A DNA stretch of 64,000 nt from Bacteroides fragilis (lineage in GTDB: Bacteria; Bacteroidota; Bacteroidia; Bacteroidales; Bacteroidaceae): assembly GCF_019583405.1 (NCBI RefSeq), contig NZ_SZUU01000009.1, positions 124,001 through 188,000 of the forward strand, written 5' to 3'. Of this stretch, positions 16,851 to 25,482 are shown in pieces; position 1 is the stretch's first letter, and every line of letters begins with the position of its first letter. The translations under genes and the position numbers were made by a program. The notes below the pieces were generated by a model. The model made no database searches. It was not told the DNA's origin and saw only the letters and a program-made list of their open reading frames with translations.

Positions 16851-19067
16851 TTATTCAGAAATGATAATACCGCCACCGGCATTCAAATCGTTACCGTGAC
16901 CATGACCGTGACCATGTCCAATAGCTTCTACAGTATTCACAACTACTGAAGACACCTTGCTGATTGTTACTTCAGCTGTTTTCTTTTCGATAGCCTTAGT
17001 TGCTTTGTTATAGATAGCGAACGGTAGTGAATAAGTAGTCTGGATTTCGTTTCTTGTTACCTTAAATCCAAGCAACTGAGTATATGCAGGAACTTCGATG
17101 GTTTCAGTGAATTTCTTAGCAGTGAATTCTGCACCCGGAACAACATTTGCGTTGTCGTCTTTGATAGCTTCTTCCAGAGCGCTGGCAATCATCTTGATAG
17201 TAGTTGATGTCAGAGTAGAGTGGGCTTTCTTAACGATTTCTTCTACAGAAGCACCGCCTACGCACTTGATGCCACCTTTCCAGTTGATTTCAATCTGAAC
17301 TTTGGCAGTTTCGCCTTCAGTATAGCATGCTTTATCGAATGACATTATATCCAATGCAGCTTCTGCTGTAGCTTTGCTGGTAGCTTCTTCAAAACCGAAT
17401 TTGAACTTAGAGAAGTGGTGAACGTTACCAACGAATGCGCCATTCTGGAAGGTGGCGTAGTTTTCTTCAGCTTCCCAAACATTCGTTTTTTCGTTGAAGT
17501 AAAGAGTAGCCAGTGCAACTTCAGGAGTTTCTCCCTGTGCTACGACAACAGTAGGTGTAAATTTCACTTCCATCGGAGTCACGAAGATTGTTCCTGTCGG
17601 AGTACCTTCGTATTCGCGGATAGCAGCTCCTTCTTTACCTTCGTCAGTACGGCTGATGTTCAGAGTGCTTGCTACACCACTGGTGAAGATCACTACCGTG
17701 TTAGCAGGAAGAACGATTTCGTCGATAACAGTTTCTTCTGTATCCTTGTTCGTATCAATCACTTTAGATTCCAGTTTGAAGGTAGTTTCTTTTTCAATCG
17801 GGAGAACAGCAATCTTGTCAACTTCAGTCAAAGTTCCGTTAGCGATGTATTTCTCCATAGTGTTAACCACTTGTTCTGCCTGAGCCGGAGTGATTTTGAT
17901 TTCAGAACCGGCAGCTTCCAATACCTTATTGATTGATTCTTCTACAGCGGTTTTGGATGGTACTTTCTGACCTTCTTCTTTCTCAGGGACAGCTTCAACA
18001 GCATTTTCTGTCGGAAGTTCAATATCTACATTTCCACCGATGAATACATTATCGTCATCAGCCGGTTTTTCAGTATCCGGTTTTAGAATCAGCGTAACAT
18101 TAACAGTTGTATTAGAAACCTGGCCATTGTCTACCGGTGCAATGAATGCAGTATAAACATAAAGCTTATAACTGTTGTGACGGATCGTTACACTTGCTTT
18201 AGTCAAGCCTTTCACTTTGTCTGCCGGAATTTCGAATCTGTAGAAACCATTAGAAGCAGTAGTTACAGTTTCATAACCTGTCATGCTCAGTGTCACTTCG
18301 GCTTTAGTTACCATACCACCATCCTGGTTGTAAACGTTTCCAGACAGATAGTATTTCGGAGCAACCTCTACTTCTTTCTTCTGCATAGCAATAGTTACCG
18401 GAGTTGTTACAGTGTAAACGCCTTCACCTTCTGGACCTGCTACTTCGCTGATAACAACACTTGCAGAAGTTGGTTTGTATCCGTCAGCTGTAATGTATAC
18501 AGTGTGCTGGCCTAAGCTTACGTTTGACATTGTGAACTTGTTACCATCAATAGTAGCTGTAAGTACACCCGGGATCGTTGCTGTCTGGATAGTAACGGCA
18601 TCACCGCTTTCAGCATCGAATACAGAACCTTCGATCTGGTACTCTACATCCTTTGTCGGTTTAGTTTCACTACCTTTTTCCATCTTAGCGTCGATTGTGT
18701 AAGCTACGATAGAACCATTCTCTTGCTTTGTAACAAATACAGAGCTTGTCACTGTCATGTAGCCGCTTTTTGCAAAAGTTACTACGTTGGTTTCTCCTAC
18801 TTTAGCTTCCAAAGCATACTTACCATCTGCGGCGGTGGTCATTGACTTTGAGTTTGTGACATTGGTTACTGTGACGCCTTCCATTACAGCATTGCTTTCA
18901 GCATCTGTAACAATACCTGCAACTTGATACGTTGTTGCTGTAGGCTCGGTCACTTTAGGTACATCAATCTCATCTTTTTCGTAGCAACTTGCGAACATAC
19001 CGCACATTGCTAACAGGGTTAACGCTAACTTAGCGCTACTACCGAAAAGTTTACTTTTCATGTTCAT
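16851..19067 (-). CDS. Large lipoprotein with repeated carboxypeptidase-regulatory-like domains, left operon (gene B)
   Basis: The 738-residue protein has a lipobox (MFASC, Cys about residue 28). Three beta-sandwich repeats of the carboxypeptidase-regulatory-like type follow (about 45-130, 140-230, 240-330; YQVAGIVTDAESNAVMEGVTV, YQIEGSVFDAESGDAV and YYLSGNVYNQDGG open them). A larger unassigned region (350-700) comes next, then a His-Gly tail of four HG units, then NDLNAGGG. Signal sequence and tail match the 358-residue paralog at 23526-24602, but the middle differs strongly and has twice the length. It is probably surface-displayed, which is inference. It sits 10 bases after gene A and 48 bases before gene C. 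Confidence 0.8.
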   Translation of the reverse strand: MNMKSKLFGSSAKLALTLLAMCGMFASCYEKDEIDVPKVTEPTATTYQVAGIVTDAESNAVMEGVTVTNVTNSKSMTTAADGKYALEAKVGETNVVTFAKSGYMTVTSSVFVTKQENGSIVAYTIDAKMEKGSETKPTKDVEYQIEGSVFDAESGDAVTIQTATIPGVLTATIDGNKFTMSNVSLGQHTVYITADGYKPTSASVVISEVAGPEGEGVYTVTTPVTIAMQKKEVEVAPKYYLSGNVYNQDGGMVTKAEVTLSMTGYETVTTASNGFYRFEIPADKVKGLTKASVTIRHNSYKLYVYTAFIAPVDNGQVSNTTVNVTLILKPDTEKPADDDNVFIGGNVDIELPTENAVEAVPEKEEGQKVPSKTAVEESINKVLEAAGSEIKITPAQAEQVVNTMEKYIANGTLTEVDKIAVLPIEKETTFKLESKVIDTNKDTEETVIDEIVLPANTVVIFTSGVASTLNISRTDEGKEGAAIREYEGTPTGTIFVTPMEVKFTPTVVVAQGETPEVALATLYFNEKTNVWEAEENYATFQNGAFVGNVHHFSKFKFGFEEATSKATAEAALDIMSFDKACYTEGETAKVQIEINWKGGIKCVGGASVEEIVKKAHSTLTSTTIKMIASALEEAIKDDNANVVPGAEFTAKKFTETIEVPAYTQLLGFKVTRNEIQTTYSLPFAIYNKATKAIEKKTAEVTISKVSSVVVNTVEAIGHGHGHGHGNDLNAGGGIIISE
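16893..16916 (-). repeat. 12-bp tandem repeat encoding the His-Gly tail
   Basis: Two exact copies of the 12-bp unit ACCGTGACCATG encode the alternating His-Gly run on the reverse strand. Copy-number change by slippage would lengthen or shorten the tail in frame. Confidence 0.65.
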
Positions 19068-19077
19068 CTCAATAAAA

Positions 19078-20055
19078 TTAAAAATTTAATAACTCAGATT
19101 TTACAAAATATGGATTAAAACTATTGTTCTTCATTATGTTATCATCGGGTGTCGGCCGATAGGTTTTATAGTAATATTGTTCATTTCCCGCATTATAGGA
19201 CATTCCCATATTGTTGGAGGGGGTCATCCGGGGAATATATCCTTTACGTTTATATCGGTAAGGAGGCAAGGCTATCTGGAAGCGGAAGCCTCCATTGGCT
19301 TTCACATTCTTGGCTTTCATGGCATAAAAGCCGATAGAGGCATAACGAAAATGTCGGATTGCTTCTATCCTGACCGCCTTTTCTTGCAGTAGATATTGCT
19401 CTACTCTTGCATTTAGTTCTACATTATAGCGAGGCCAATAAAAACTTCCTCCCAATGACCATATTGTACGCATCTTTGTACCGTAGTGCATGGTGAAACC
19501 TTCCCAATATCCGGTTCCGGTATATCCGATACGTCCTTCTACACTGAAACGCTCGTCGTTGAAATGATGAATCAGATTAAAATCAATGCCATATCGGCTA
19601 TTATTAAAATTACCTACGTTCAGTGTTGCCCATAAATTATAAGGTAAACGGACCGTCTGTGATAGTCCGAGGAAACCCGGATGCACTTTATTGTATCTAC
19701 TGGTATATCCGTCATTGTATACTGGGATTACCATTTGAGCGGTGAACTTCATCCCTTTCCATAACGAGACTTCTATCGCAGGTGATAAATTGAAAAGTAC
19801 CTGATAGATTTGCGTTATTACCAGATTTTTTAGTGATAATTCCGGATATATTGTGATATCTACTTTATACAAAGAGCTATTCTTTCTTTTATTCCTTTTT
19901 ACTTTGTTCCAGCTATTCCCAAGGTTGTAGCTGATTTTCCAGTCTTGTTTGCTAATATCTATGATACTGTCTTTTTTAGATGGCTGATAATAAAGAGAAA
20001 TCTGAGGAACGTTGTTATTCAAAACGATAATTCGACATGGCTTATTTTCTGGTAA
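19078..20055 (-). pseudogene. Gene A of the left operon, 5'-less silent copy of a YjbH-like barrel protein
   Basis: The reverse strand encodes about 315 residues that align throughout with residues 97-415 of the intact protein at 22268-23515 (for example VSPAIEVSLWKGMK, RHFRYASIGFY, NPYFVKSELLNF at the end). Homology continues upstream through LPENKPCR and then stops at 20055, the outer edge of a 21-bp inverted repeat. Beyond that the frame runs on for about 35 unrelated codons with no ATG and no signal peptide. I see no promoter upstream. In this orientation the gene should be silent. It is best read as the OFF partner of a DNA switch rather than a decayed gene: the rest of the frame is intact. 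Confidence 0.85.
20035..20055 (-). repeat. Left 21-bp inverted repeat (inferred recombination site)
   Basis: This is the exact reverse complement of 22535-22555. It lies within the coding frame of gene A (LPENKPC). Paralog similarity exists only on the operon side of the repeat and is absent on the inner side, marking it as an inversion endpoint. Confidence 0.85.
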
Positions 20056-20364
20056 TCGATATATGGGTTTGTACCATATGGTTTTGCTTGTTGTTTGATT
20101 GTAAATTATTGATATGTAATGATATATGCAATAATTTGTTTTGCATAGTTTATTATGATTCTAATTGATCCTTATTTTCTTGAAGTATATATGTTACCGA
20201 ACTGCTACTTTAATTAAGACTCATAAAGAATCTTTGTGAAATTTGTAATGTATTAAAAAACAGAACTTTAATTGGGCTGCATAGGCGGATATTGTCTAAT
20301 CATTTTTCTTTAGAAATCTTTTTTCTGAGACTTTTGTTACCTGTTTGTTACTTATAACGAAATA
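20056..20364. other. Intergenic stretch inside the invertible segment
   Basis: About 310 AT-rich bases separate the left repeat from the recombinase. No start codon or outward promoter for the left operon is seen. The sequence at 20222-20240 (CATAAAGAATCTTTGTGAA) resembles CATAAAGTTAACTTTGTGAA at 21755-21774, a possible shared protein-binding site. Confidence 0.5.
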
Positions 20365-21546
20365 ATGTCTATATTTATAACTAATTACATGCAAGCAAAT
20401 AATATGAAAAAAGAAGTAAGGATTAAAGAACCAGTTAGAATTAGGACCAAATGCCTGTCGAATGGTTGTGAATCTATATATTTAGATATTTATATAGATG
20501 GAAAGAGACGATACGAGTTTTTAAAATTATATATAATACCCGAGTATACACGGGAAGATAAAGATTTGAATCAGAGCACCATGAAGCTTGCCAATGCGGT
20601 GAAAGCCCAAAGAATTGTGGAATTGCAGAATGGAATATATGGCTTTAACCATCAAAAGGAGAAAAGAGATATAACGCTGATAGATTATATAAAGTGTTTG
20701 GCAGACAGGGATATAGAAAAGACTTCAAGGAAAGTATCTATGTATACTTTGATATATCATCTCCAGCGTTATGATAAATTAGGTATAAAGCTTAGGCAGA
20801 TAGATAAAAAGTATATACTTGGTTTTACTGAGTATTTAAAAACTGCAACTCAGGAACATTGTAAAAGTATAAAGTATATAAGTGCCAATACTCAAGTATA
20901 TTATTATAAAGTTTTTCATTATTGCCTTAATAGCGCTGTAATTGACGAAATTATAACTTCTAATCCGATGGATAAGATAAAAAAAGAAGAAAAACCGAAA
21001 CGTAAAAGGACCGAAAGAGCTTTTTTGACTATCAATGAAGTTAAAACATTATCGCAAACGGATTTTCATAATAAGATCTTGAAGAAAGCTTTTCTGTTTA
21101 GTTGTTTTTGTGGGTTGAGACATAGTGATATAGTGGCACTTACATGGGGGAACCTGAAAAAAAATAAGATGGGGAAAATAGAACTACACATGATACAACA
21201 AAAAACTCAAGAAATCCTTTCGCTTCCTTTGAGTAATGAAGCTTTAAAACAACTCCCGGATCGTGGAAAGGCTCTGGATACAGAGAAAGTATTCAAAGAA
21301 CTGATCAGTTTAGGAAGGACTAATGAAATATTGCCGAGATGGGCTGCTAGGGCCGGCATTCAAAAGCATATCACATTTCATTCGGCACGCCATACTCATG
21401 CCACAATGATGATTACCCTTGGTGCTGATCTTTATACTGTGTCCAAACTCTTGGGACATACCAACATTCAAACAACTCAGATATATGCCAAGATAGTGGA
21501 TGAAAGCAAAGAGAAAGCTATTGATCTGATTCCGGATATTACCTAA
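20365..21546 (+). CDS. Tyrosine site-specific recombinase (phage-integrase family DNA invertase)
   Basis: The 393-residue protein has an N-terminal arm-binding region (about 15-95), a SAM-like core-binding domain (about 105-205) and a C-terminal catalytic domain. Catalytic residues are all visible: Arg in CGLRHSD, the HxxR pair in FHSARHTHAT, His in LLGHTNIQTT and the nucleophile Tyr in QIYAKI. This is the Bacteroides Tsr-type invertase/integrase architecture. It sits inside the inverted repeats between two mirror operons, with no phage, relaxase or attachment-site genes nearby, so inversion of the flanking DNA is the likely job. The ATG at 20365 is used; ATGs at 20389 and 20404 are possible. 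Confidence 0.93.
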   Translation: MSIFITNYMQANNMKKEVRIKEPVRIRTKCLSNGCESIYLDIYIDGKRRYEFLKLYIIPEYTREDKDLNQSTMKLANAVKAQRIVELQNGIYGFNHQKEKRDITLIDYIKCLADRDIEKTSRKVSMYTLIYHLQRYDKLGIKLRQIDKKYILGFTEYLKTATQEHCKSIKYISANTQVYYYKVFHYCLNSAVIDEIITSNPMDKIKKEEKPKRKRTERAFLTINEVKTLSQTDFHNKILKKAFLFSCFCGLRHSDIVALTWGNLKKNKMGKIELHMIQQKTQEILSLPLSNEALKQLPDRGKALDTEKVFKELISLGRTNEILPRWAARAGIQKHITFHSARHTHATMMITLGADLYTVSKLLGHTNIQTTQIYAKIVDESKEKAIDLIPDIT

Positions 21547-21673
21547 AAGGATGATAAATGGTTTGGGTATGTAGTTGCGAAAAAGTGAATCTCAATCTTA
21601 TGCCCGAATGTCGTGGAATAACAATAAACAACTAATAAAACATAAGCTATTGACAAACAGTGACATTAAATAC

Positions 21674-21742
21674 TAATATCTTGCGTTTACAAAGTTAACT
21701 TTAACACAGTGTTAAAGTTAACTTTGTAAACGCAAGATATTA
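21674..21742. repeat. 69-bp perfect palindrome
   Basis: Arms 21674-21707 and 21709-21742 are exact reverse complements around a single central A at 21708. Each arm contains AAAGTTAACTTT, itself a 12-bp palindrome, with another copy at 21758-21769. There is no T-run, so a simple terminator is unlikely. It may be a cruciform, a multi-site operator or a recombinase accessory site. Confidence 0.8.
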
Positions 21743-22183
21743 ACTTCGTAAATACATAAAGTTAACTTTGTGAATCTTAGAATCTAATTGGCTGTTTTGT
21801 AGTTAACATTGTTAATTCAATCACTTTATATAGTTAGGTTTATATTAATATATGAATACATTATTATATATTGTGATCTTTCTTATGCATTTCTGCCTTA
21901 GTTATTAATAATTGTACATTTGGTTAGATTAGCTACTACTTGATTTTACTCGGATTTAGTAAATTTGTAATATAGCGGTATTCTATTCGAAATTTGGCAT
22001 TAATATATATTTCTATTTTATTTTATCATTTCTTCGTCCATATAACTTGTTATATCAGTGATTCTAAAATATGCGATGGATATTATTTAAGATTATAAAT
22101 AGTTTTTTGGGTCTATTTTTAAGTATGTAAGATTCTGAATGAAAAAAAACTGATACAAATCTGCGAAAAAACATGTAAAACTC

Positions 22184-22214
22184 TTTGGTGTTATTAAAAT
22201 TGTGTCTATTTTTG
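22184..22214 (+). promoter_or_regulatory. Promoter of the switchable outer-membrane operon
   Basis: TTTG at 22184-22187, a 19-base spacer and TATTTTTG at 22207-22214 fully match the Bacteroides consensus. It lies 54 bases upstream of the gene A start and inside the invertible segment. Confidence 0.85.
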
Positions 22215-22267
22215 CACCATATTTTGCATCTATATTTTTTAGGGTGCATAAGTTTTAAAACAAACAA

Positions 22268-23515
22268 ATGAATCACAAAAGCCCTTACATGAGGAAAAAC
22301 ATAACAATTGACGCTACTTTGCTCAGAATTTTACTCATATCATTCTGTTTACTTCCCTTGAAAGGTGTATGTCAAACAGGAGAGGCTACTGTTGATGCAC
22401 TGGTGAAAATGGGATTTGAGAACGTAGGGTGGACAGAAGACAATGAAGAGCGGGTTTTTGTGATACAGAATTCAGCCTATCGTCTTGAAGGAGTCGGAAT
22501 AGGTAAAGCTGTTGATTTGATTCAAGAAATGGGTTTACCAGAAAATAAGCCATGTAGGTTAATAGTTTTGGACAATAATATACCTCAGATATCTCTCTAT
22601 TATCAACCAATAAAGGGAGATAGTATTGCTGAAGCCAGTCGGGCTGACTGGAATGTGAGTTATGACTTAGGAGAAGGATGGAGGCAGGCAAGACGTATTA
22701 AGAAGCAAAACAGTTCTTTGTTTAAGGTAGATATAGTGGTATATCCGGAATTATTATTCAGAAACTATATTTTGTCTAAGGTCTATGAAATTGTGGTTAA
22801 TGTCTCTCCTGCCATAGAGGTTTCTTTGTGGAAGGGAATGAAACTGACCGGACAAGTGATTTTCCCTATCTATAATGATTATGGTCAAAGGTATAAGCAG
22901 ATCCGTCCCGGATTTGTAACTTTGTCACAGACAGTACGTTTGCCTCAACGTACATTTCTGACTGCCTCAGTCGGTTTTTTTAACAAGTTTCGCTGGGGAG
23001 GTGATTTAAAAGCAAAACACTTCTTTAAAGACGAGCGCTTCTCGGTGGATGCGCGTATTGGGTATACCGGAAGAGGGTATTTTGAAGATTGGGCCTTTTA
23101 TCATGGTACCAAATGGACTCTGACCGGTTCTATCGGAGCAAATTTCTATTGGCCGAAATACAATACACAGTTTAGTTTAAAAGGAGAGCGATATTTGGAG
23201 GAAGAATATGGAGTCCGTTTTGATATGGTTCGCCATTTTCGCTACGCCTCTATTGGCTTTTATGGAATGAAAGTGCAACATGCAGGTAATAAAGGACTGA
23301 ATGGAGGTTTTTTGTTTCAGATAGCTTTGCCTCCATACAAATATAAGAGAAAGGGGTATATCCCAAGAGTAATGCCTAATAATTTCGGATTCCAATATAA
23401 TGCAGGCAATGAGCGCATATATGGTAAGGGGTATAACTCGCAGGCAAGTGATAATGTAATGAATGATAATAGTTTTAATCCATATTTTGTAAAATCAGAA
23501 TTATTAAATTTTTAA
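22268..23515 (+). CDS. YjbH-like outer-membrane barrel protein, right operon (gene A, intact copy)
   Basis: The 415-residue protein has an N-terminal signal peptide (hydrophobic core LLRILLISFCLLPL, cut near VCQ), a small domain (about 40-100; VDALVKMGFENVGW) and a strand-rich region resembling the second barrel of YjbH/GfcD proteins (VSPAIEVSLWKGMK, SVDARIGYTGRGYFE, RHFRYASIGFYG). It ends in a C-terminal Phe, common for outer-membrane barrels. Residues 90-96 are encoded by the 21-bp inverted repeat, so codons 1-89 belong to the movable module and the rest to the fixed operon. The ATG at 22268 is used; an ATG at 22289 would give a more typical signal peptide. It is 10 bases from gene B. Confidence 0.82.
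   Translation: MNHKSPYMRKNITIDATLLRILLISFCLLPLKGVCQTGEATVDALVKMGFENVGWTEDNEERVFVIQNSAYRLEGVGIGKAVDLIQEMGLPENKPCRLIVLDNNIPQISLYYQPIKGDSIAEASRADWNVSYDLGEGWRQARRIKKQNSSLFKVDIVVYPELLFRNYILSKVYEIVVNVSPAIEVSLWKGMKLTGQVIFPIYNDYGQRYKQIRPGFVTLSQTVRLPQRTFLTASVGFFNKFRWGGDLKAKHFFKDERFSVDARIGYTGRGYFEDWAFYHGTKWTLTGSIGANFYWPKYNTQFSLKGERYLEEEYGVRFDMVRHFRYASIGFYGMKVQHAGNKGLNGGFLFQIALPPYKYKRKGYIPRVMPNNFGFQYNAGNERIYGKGYNSQASDNVMNDNSFNPYFVKSELLNF
22535..22555 (+). repeat. Right 21-bp inverted repeat (inferred recombination site)
   Basis: Exact inverted match to 20035-20055, in frame within gene A (LPENKPC). Flanking bases differ on both sides, so the identity ends at 21 bp, while paralog similarity resumes on the operon side. 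Confidence 0.85.
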
Positions 23516-23525
23516 TTTTATTGAG

Positions 23526-24602
23526 ATGAAAATGAAAAGTAAATTTTTCGGTAATGGCGCTAAGTTAGCGTTAGCCGTTTTGGCAGTTTGCGGTACACTG
23601 TTTACAAGCTGCTACGAGAAAGCAGAAGTTGATGAAGCAACAAAACCAGCCCCTGCAAAGTATTATATTGCCGGTACTATTACTGACGCAACTACAGGTC
23701 AGGTTTTGACTACTGCTAAGGTTACATTGGGTGGCGAATCTGTTACTAGCTCTTTTAACAAGCAAGTTGATTACAAGGCAGAAGGTTATGCTTTAGTCGT
23801 TTCAGCAGACGGATACTATTCCGTTACAAGACAAGTTTATCTGAATCAGGTAAGTGATGGTCAGACAAGTGTTGCTACTGTTAATGTTGCATTGGTTTCA
23901 GTTGAAGCCGCAGTTATTCCTCCGGTAGTTCCTCCGACAGATCCTGAGACTGATATCAATGAAGGAGAAGCAACTAAGGTTGCGGATAAGGCGGTAGAGG
24001 TAGCTAAACCTTCTGAATCAACTGTAACCGATATGCTTGCTGGTACTACAGCTACACCCGAAGAGAAAAAAGCATTGGATGAGACTCTTGAAATGGCAGG
24101 CGAAATGAAAGTTGGTGAAACTACTCCTGAAGTTCTTGCTGATGGTTCTATTCTTGCTATTACTCCGGTGAAATTTACGAATCCTATTCAGGATGCTCCG
24201 GCTATGGTTCCTTATTTCTATAATGAAGGTTGTGAATTAACAGGTGATGTAAAAGAAGTTGCTGCTCCTGTAACAAGAGCTGATGGTGCTGTTTCTGCTG
24301 ATATTCAGAAAGCATTCTTATCAAACGCTGCTAAGGCTCTGAACATGAATGCAGGGTTTGTTCAGAAGATCGGTTATACTCGGATTAGTGTATTGAATGG
24401 TTATAGCATCTTGGGTTATACTATTAAAGGACAATTGGTTTCTAAGAAACTGACATTCCTGATCTCTGGCAAATATTATGAAGGTATCGTTTCTTATCAG
24501 AAGGGCGTAATGATCTATCCTAACTATTACAGCCACGATTCTCATGATTCTCATGATTCTCACGGCTTCAACCCGAATGCCGGTGGTGGATCTAACGACT
24601 AA
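23526..24602 (+). CDS. Lipoprotein with carboxypeptidase-regulatory-like domain, right operon (gene B)
   Basis: The 358-residue protein has a lipobox (LFTSC, Cys about residue 29), one beta-sandwich repeat (about 45-130; YYIAGTITDATTGQVL), a Pro/Glu-rich linker (IPPVVPPTDPETD), an unassigned C-terminal domain and a tail of repeated SHD units before NPNAGGG. The first 30 codons are nearly identical to those of the 738-residue left paralog, while the rest has diverged and lost two repeats. The Asp/Ser/His tail replaces the His-Gly tail of the left copy. It follows gene A by 10 bases. Surface exposure and metal binding by the His-rich tail are inference. Confidence 0.8.
   Translation: MKMKSKFFGNGAKLALAVLAVCGTLFTSCYEKAEVDEATKPAPAKYYIAGTITDATTGQVLTTAKVTLGGESVTSSFNKQVDYKAEGYALVVSADGYYSVTRQVYLNQVSDGQTSVATVNVALVSVEAAVIPPVVPPTDPETDINEGEATKVADKAVEVAKPSESTVTDMLAGTTATPEEKKALDETLEMAGEMKVGETTPEVLADGSILAITPVKFTNPIQDAPAMVPYFYNEGCELTGDVKEVAAPVTRADGAVSADIQKAFLSNAAKALNMNAGFVQKIGYTRISVLNGYSILGYTIKGQLVSKKLTFLISGKYYEGIVSYQKGVMIYPNYYSHDSHDSHDSHGFNPNAGGGSND
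24534..24560 (+). repeat. 9-bp tandem repeat encoding the SHD tail
   Basis: Three adjacent units CAYGATTCT encode the His-Asp-Ser repeats, followed by a partial CAC. In-frame slippage could change the tail length. Confidence 0.65.
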
Positions 24603-24662
24603 TCAGAGGTAAAAGTAATTGTTGAGAATTAAAAAGTACGAGTTGAACCGAAAGTATAGAAT

Positions 24663-25421
24663 TTGCAGGTAATGATGAAAAAGATACTTCTTATGGGCTT
24701 GTTCCTTTGCTGTCATTTGGCACTTTCGGCTCAGTTGACGTACGGAACTACCGGTCTGCTTCATGCCCCGTCAGCAGAGATGCAACGGGATAAGACGGTA
24801 ATGATCGGTGGAAATTTTTTAAATAAGGAGATAACTCCTCCTACATGGGATTACCATACGTATAATTACTTTTTGAACGTAACTATCTTTCCTTGGCTGG
24901 AAATAGCTTATACATGTACGTTGTTTCAGTCGCAGACGATAGGGATTGATTGGAAGGTCGGAAAGAAGAAGTTTACGAATCAGGACAGGTATTTTTCTGC
25001 CCGTTTGCGAGTTTTGAAAGAAGGACAATTGTGGAAGTACATGCCGGCTGTTGTAGTGGGAACTTCTGATCCTTATACCGAGTCAGGCGATGGGCAAGTA
25101 GGTTCTGCCGATGGTAATGGCTATTTTTGCCGTTTTTATGTCGCAGCCACCAAGCATATCCCGGTTGGAAAGGAGAAGATAGGTGTACATCTGTCATATC
25201 TGTACAACCGAAGAGTGGATTACCGCTTGAATGGATTAGCCGGAGGGCTCACTTATGCTCCATCTTTTGCTCCTGATTTGACAGTAATCGCAGAATATGA
25301 TGCAAAGGACTTCGCGTTTGGTGCTACCTATTTGCTTTTCAACCATTTGCATGCGCAGGTAGAATTGCAAAGAATGAAGTATTTTACCGGCGGACTTACT
25401 TATAAAATCTATTTGAAGTAA
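24663..25421 (+). CDS. YjbH-like outer-membrane barrel protein, right operon (gene C)
   Basis: From the first codon of the frame the 252-residue protein starts MQVMMKKILLMGLF; the true start may be the ATG at 24672 or 24675. A signal peptide ends near ALSAQ and the mature part begins with the same TYGTTGLLHAPSAEMQRDKTV-type barrel opening as the left paralog. The two copies agree closely except in a central loop (FQSQTIGIDWKVGKKKFTNQD here), probably surface-exposed. It lacks the Lys-rich C-terminal extension of the left copy. It lies 60 bases after gene B and 61 before the OmpA gene. Confidence 0.78.
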   Translation: MQVMMKKILLMGLFLCCHLALSAQLTYGTTGLLHAPSAEMQRDKTVMIGGNFLNKEITPPTWDYHTYNYFLNVTIFPWLEIAYTCTLFQSQTIGIDWKVGKKKFTNQDRYFSARLRVLKEGQLWKYMPAVVVGTSDPYTESGDGQVGSADGNGYFCRFYVAATKHIPVGKEKIGVHLSYLYNRRVDYRLNGLAGGLTYAPSFAPDLTVIAEYDAKDFAFGATYLLFNHLHAQVELQRMKYFTGGLTYKIYLK

Positions 25422-25482
25422 GCGGGTGGGTCGGAGCAAATAAGAAACTAAAAGAGTTGAAAATATTTAAAAACAAAAAACA

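Larger units (their letters stand above)
21547..22267. other. Regulatory region between recombinase and right operon
   Basis: About 720 bases with no supported gene hold the 69-bp palindrome (21674-21742), a third AAAGTTAACTTT copy at 21758-21769, a long AT-rich stretch and the operon promoter near the right end. Confidence 0.7.
20035..22555. other. Inferred invertible DNA segment (promoter plus signal-peptide switch)
   Basis: The segment is bounded by the two 21-bp inverted repeats. It holds the tyrosine recombinase, a 69-bp perfect palindrome, one outward promoter (22184-22214) and the first 89 codons of gene A. Inversion would attach this promoter and N-terminus to the left operon and leave the right one without either. 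The present order is right ON, left OFF. Both junctions keep the reading frame because the repeat is in the same frame in both copies. Confidence 0.82.

Noticed and set aside
20365..21546. Recombinase as integrase of a prophage or conjugative element
   Set aside because: No phage, relaxase or transfer genes and no tRNA attachment site are nearby; the inverted repeats and mirror operons point to local inversion.
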